Of a stretch of DNA of 64,000 nt, positions 61,552 to 64,000 are shown one piece after another. Both the position numbers and the translations under genes were made by a program. The notes beneath the pieces were generated by a model, which was given only the letters and a program-made list of their open reading frames with translations, searched no databases and was not told the DNA's origin. How positions within the stretch are numbered: position 1 is the first letter of the stretch; each line of letters begins with the position of its first letter. The DNA comes from Rhodeus uyekii (taxonomy: Eukaryota > Chordata > Actinopteri > Cypriniformes > Acheilognathidae): NCBI GenBank assembly GCA_037043235.1, contig JAWRVZ010000039.1:1567001-1631000 (forward strand), in the 5' to 3' direction.

Positions 61552-62639
61552 GACCAGAGGACCTAAACCAGCCTGTGTGACTCAATATCAGCTGAAAATC
61601 ACACAGAAACGGGAGTGTCAAAACAAAAGGCTCGAGTATCGTTGCATTTCGTTCAAACTGTGAACCAGTAGCGGTGAAGAACAAATGCAATATTGATTTT
61701 CCAGCACACAGTATCTGGCATATGTCATCAGATAAGCTAGCTAACCGCTTAGCTGTTTAACTACACGTAATTACCAGTGTCGTTACATTACACAAAGCAC
61801 GTAAACTTAATTAAACACACAGATGAGAACGAAATGCTTTGCTTTGTTTCGCTTTGTTGCTGGTAAGGTCTGGTTGCTATTGAGATAGATAAACAAACAC
61901 AGACCAGATGGGAACTGATATTGTTGATATTTTTATTATAATTAGTCGCTCAGATTAAGGGAATTACACACTTACATAAAGTTAAATAAAACCAGTGTAT
62001 GCCTCAAACGTACCTGACCTTTATTCGATTATGTGGCACTTCTGCCGGACTGACCGAGCGCCTCCTTGCATCTGTCTGACTGTCTCGGCTGCCAGGCGAC
62101 GGCCGGTCCACCTCATGATGATGGAGAGGGGTGCTCCAATCCGTTTGAAATATTTCTATTTGAGATCTTGCATTTATAAAACATAAAAGAAAGCTCTAAT
62201 CTACATAAAAATTATATTTATAAATGTTGTTTCAATCTTAACCAGGAGAGATTACAGTAAAAGTGTATATGTGCCTTACGTTTCACATCATGCCCCCCTC
62301 CTTATAAACGTCCGGACATGAACTCTTCCTGCAGTCCCACATCAGACCGCTAGGGTGTGAGCGCAGAACTGGAAGAACAACACAACTCAAAACACCAGAA
62401 GAAGACTGAGCAGCGAACACTCTTAAGGGCGCCAAACTCTAAAAGAAAAATGTAAATCTTTCAGTTTTATATCTATAATAGGTAGGTTTAATATACATGT
62501 GTATAGAAAATACATTATGTTTAATGTTCGTTTTCCCCCACAGCTTAATCATTTATGTAGGTGTTAGTGTCATTATAATGTCTCTGTAAACATCTGATAG
62601 AAGCGTCATTGTCATTGCAGATGCTGGTATCGCAGAAAC
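61552..62639. promoter_or_regulatory. Divergent promoter interval of ift20 and rad1
   Basis: 1088 bp between opposite-facing start codons. An E2F-type site GGCGCCAAA (reverse complement TTTGGCGCC) lies at 62428-62436, about 200 bp before the rad1 ATG. A non-coding rad1 5' exon is likely: CATTGCAG at about 62614-62621 is an acceptor just before the ATG exon. GC content rises around 62035-62110 and 62290-62440. An open frame at 61995-62186 is not recognisable. Confidence 0.6.
62428..62436 (-). promoter_or_regulatory. E2F-consensus site upstream of rad1
   Basis: GGCGCCAAA on the plus strand is the complement of TTTGGCGCC, a full match to the E2F consensus TTTSGCGC. It is suitably placed for a gene of the S-phase/DNA-damage checkpoint, though a short site alone can occur by chance. 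Confidence 0.45.
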
Positions 62640-63362
62640 ATGCCTCTGTCAACTCAGTCTCAGGGGGACATTGACCAGTACATTCTGATTGCTAGTTTGG
62701 ATAACGCGAGGAATCTCTCCAACATCCTGAAAGCCATCTCTTTTAAGGACCATGCCATCTTCAATGCAACGCAGAATGGGTTAAAAGTCACTGTAGAGGA
62801 CTCCAAATGCCTTCAAGCCAATGCATTCATTCAGGTTGGAGTTGTTGGACAGTCTCTGACAGGCTCAGTTGTCAGCAGTCTGATTGATTAGTCTATTTTT
62901 GTGTCTGTTTCCTCAGGCTGAGATCTTTCAAGAATACACTATCAAAGAGGATGCAGTTGGGTTTCAGGTTAACTTGACTGTCCTTCTGGATTGCTTGACC
63001 ATCTTTGGGGGGAGCACAGTTCCAGGTGTGCATCACAATGCTGATCCAGTCTTTTTTTGTGTAAAATGTGTTTAACTAATGTCTGTCTTTTTTTACCCTT
63101 GAGGTGTGTGCACTGCACTGAGAATGTGCTACAATGGTTATGGATATCCGCTGACTTTGTTCCTGGAGGAAGGTGGTGTGGTCACCGTATGCAAGATTAA
63201 TACACAGGAGCCCGAGGAGCCCATAGACTTTGACTTTTGCAGCACAAATGTAACCAACAAGGTCATTCTGCAGTCAGACAGTCTTAAAGAGGCTTTCTCT
63301 GAGCTTGACATGACCAGTGAAGTTCTGCAGATTACTATGTCACCGAGCCAACCTTACTTCAG
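62640..63362 (+). CDS. rad1: Cell-cycle checkpoint protein RAD1, 5' part only
   Basis: Coding exons 62640-62834, 62917-63025 and 63104-63362 join in phase and encode about residues 1-187 of an expected 280. Landmarks match vertebrate RAD1: DNARNLSNILKAISFKDHA, KVTVEDSKCLQANAFIQ, NLTVLLDCLTIFG, LRMCYNGYGYPL, FLEEGGVVTVCKINTQEPEE, DFDFCSTNV, AFSELDMTSEVLQITMSP. RAD1 is the PCNA-like subunit of the 9-1-1 clamp (RAD9-RAD1-HUS1) loaded at damaged DNA to activate ATR. The ATG is preceded by a probable acceptor, so a 5' non-coding exon is likely. The remaining exons lie beyond the window. No lesion seen. Confidence 0.96.
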
Positions 63363-64000
63363 GTACAGTAACAGTGAACACAACAGAGATCAGTTTGCCT
63401 ACACTAACTCTCAAAAGTAAAATGTATTTTTAATGGTATTAAAAGAAGTCTCTTATGCTTACAGTTCTGGTTTTTAATCTACTACAGTATGGTAAAAACA
63501 GTGAATATATATGTACACGTGTGTTTGTATGTGTATATATATACATACACGTACATGCATATATCTATATAATGTGAAATATCATTATAAATTCAAATAA
63601 CTTTTCTGTTTGAATATATTTTAAAATGTAATTTATTCCTCTGATGGCAAAGCTGAATTTTCAGAAATCTTTCAAATACTTATAATCAGTGTTGAAAACG
63701 GTATCATATTTTGTAGAGACCTTAATTTCCAGGATTCTTTGATGAATAGAAAGTTCAAAAGAACAGCACTGATTTTGAATTGAAAGCTTTCATGAAGTTG
63801 TGAATGTCATTACCATCTCTTTAATGAAATTAATTCACTAATTTAATAAATTAGAAGTATTAGTTTCTTTAAGATGTTTTTTTACTGATCCCTAATGTTT
63901 GGACGGTAGTGTATATAATTGAATCAAGGAATTAATAATATGAGGTTTTTAATTAAAATATATAATGTCAGCACCAATTATGAGATATTTTAATGTGATC
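63363..64000 (+). other. Start of rad1 intron after the third coding exon
   Basis: The donor GTACAG follows exon 3. The rest holds a TATATA/ACGTAC-rich near-palindromic simple-sequence patch (63505-63570) and a MITE copy. No further rad1 exon is present before the window ends. Confidence 0.7.
63590..63911 (-). repeat. Cyprinid MITE-like repeat, copy 4, with its end
   Basis: TTATTCCTCTGATGGCAAAG and GATGAATAGAAAGTTCAAAA match copy 3. The right end, ACTGATCCCTAATGTTTGGA followed by CGGTAGTG, is the reverse complement of the CACTACC...AAGTTTGGGGTCAGT end seen at 16641. It therefore defines one terminus of the family. Confidence 0.7.

Overview
This is a vertebrate nuclear genome window from a teleost fish, most likely a cyprinid (carp, minnow or danio relative). 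Genes are split by GT-AG introns, intergenic DNA is AT-rich, and the interspersed repeats (hAT, Tc1, Tigger/pogo, tRNA-derived SINEs and a MITE family ending in CACTACCGTTCAAAAGTTT-like sequence) look like those common in cyprinids. The gene models below were assembled by hand from splice sites, reading phase and remembered homologous proteins. No search was run.

Layout, left to right. (1) 1-2763: repeat-rich DNA, probably including the 3' UTR of the next gene. (2) 2764-4386, minus: a six-exon, 203-residue CDP-alcohol phosphatidyltransferase resembling phosphatidylinositol synthase, with the complete catalytic motif. (3) 4387-5731: divergent promoter interval. (4) 5732-48862, plus: a complete 34-exon usp32 gene encoding a 1586-residue deubiquitinase with EF-hands, a DUSP domain, a split USP catalytic domain and a C-terminal CVLQ prenylation box. 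Its introns hold most of the transposons, including one nested inside another. (5) 51669-54949, plus: an 11-exon, 400-residue transmembrane tyrosine-kinase-like protein resembling STYK1, with altered DFG and HRD motifs. (6) 55658-57672 and 59000-59837, plus: two tandem intact tmem97 (sigma-2 receptor) genes. The first carries a Tc1-like element in intron 2. (7) 60651-61551, minus: complete ift20. (8) 62640 to the window edge, plus: the first three coding exons of rad1, head-to-head with ift20.

There is no operon-like logic here. These are housekeeping and membrane-trafficking genes: lipid synthesis, ubiquitin removal, ER sterol/sigma-2 biology, ciliary transport and the DNA-damage checkpoint. 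The links visible in the sequence are positional: two divergent promoter pairs (PIS-like/usp32 and ift20/rad1) and one tandem duplication. The points most worth a second look are the tmem97 pair, whose exons 1-2 differ mainly by amino-acid-changing substitutions while exon 3 and the 3' UTR look homogenised; the kinase-like gene with HCD and EFG in place of HRD and DFG; the PIS-like enzyme; and the nested and long-inverted-repeat elements in usp32 introns. I saw no CRISPR, bacterial, viral or toxin genes.
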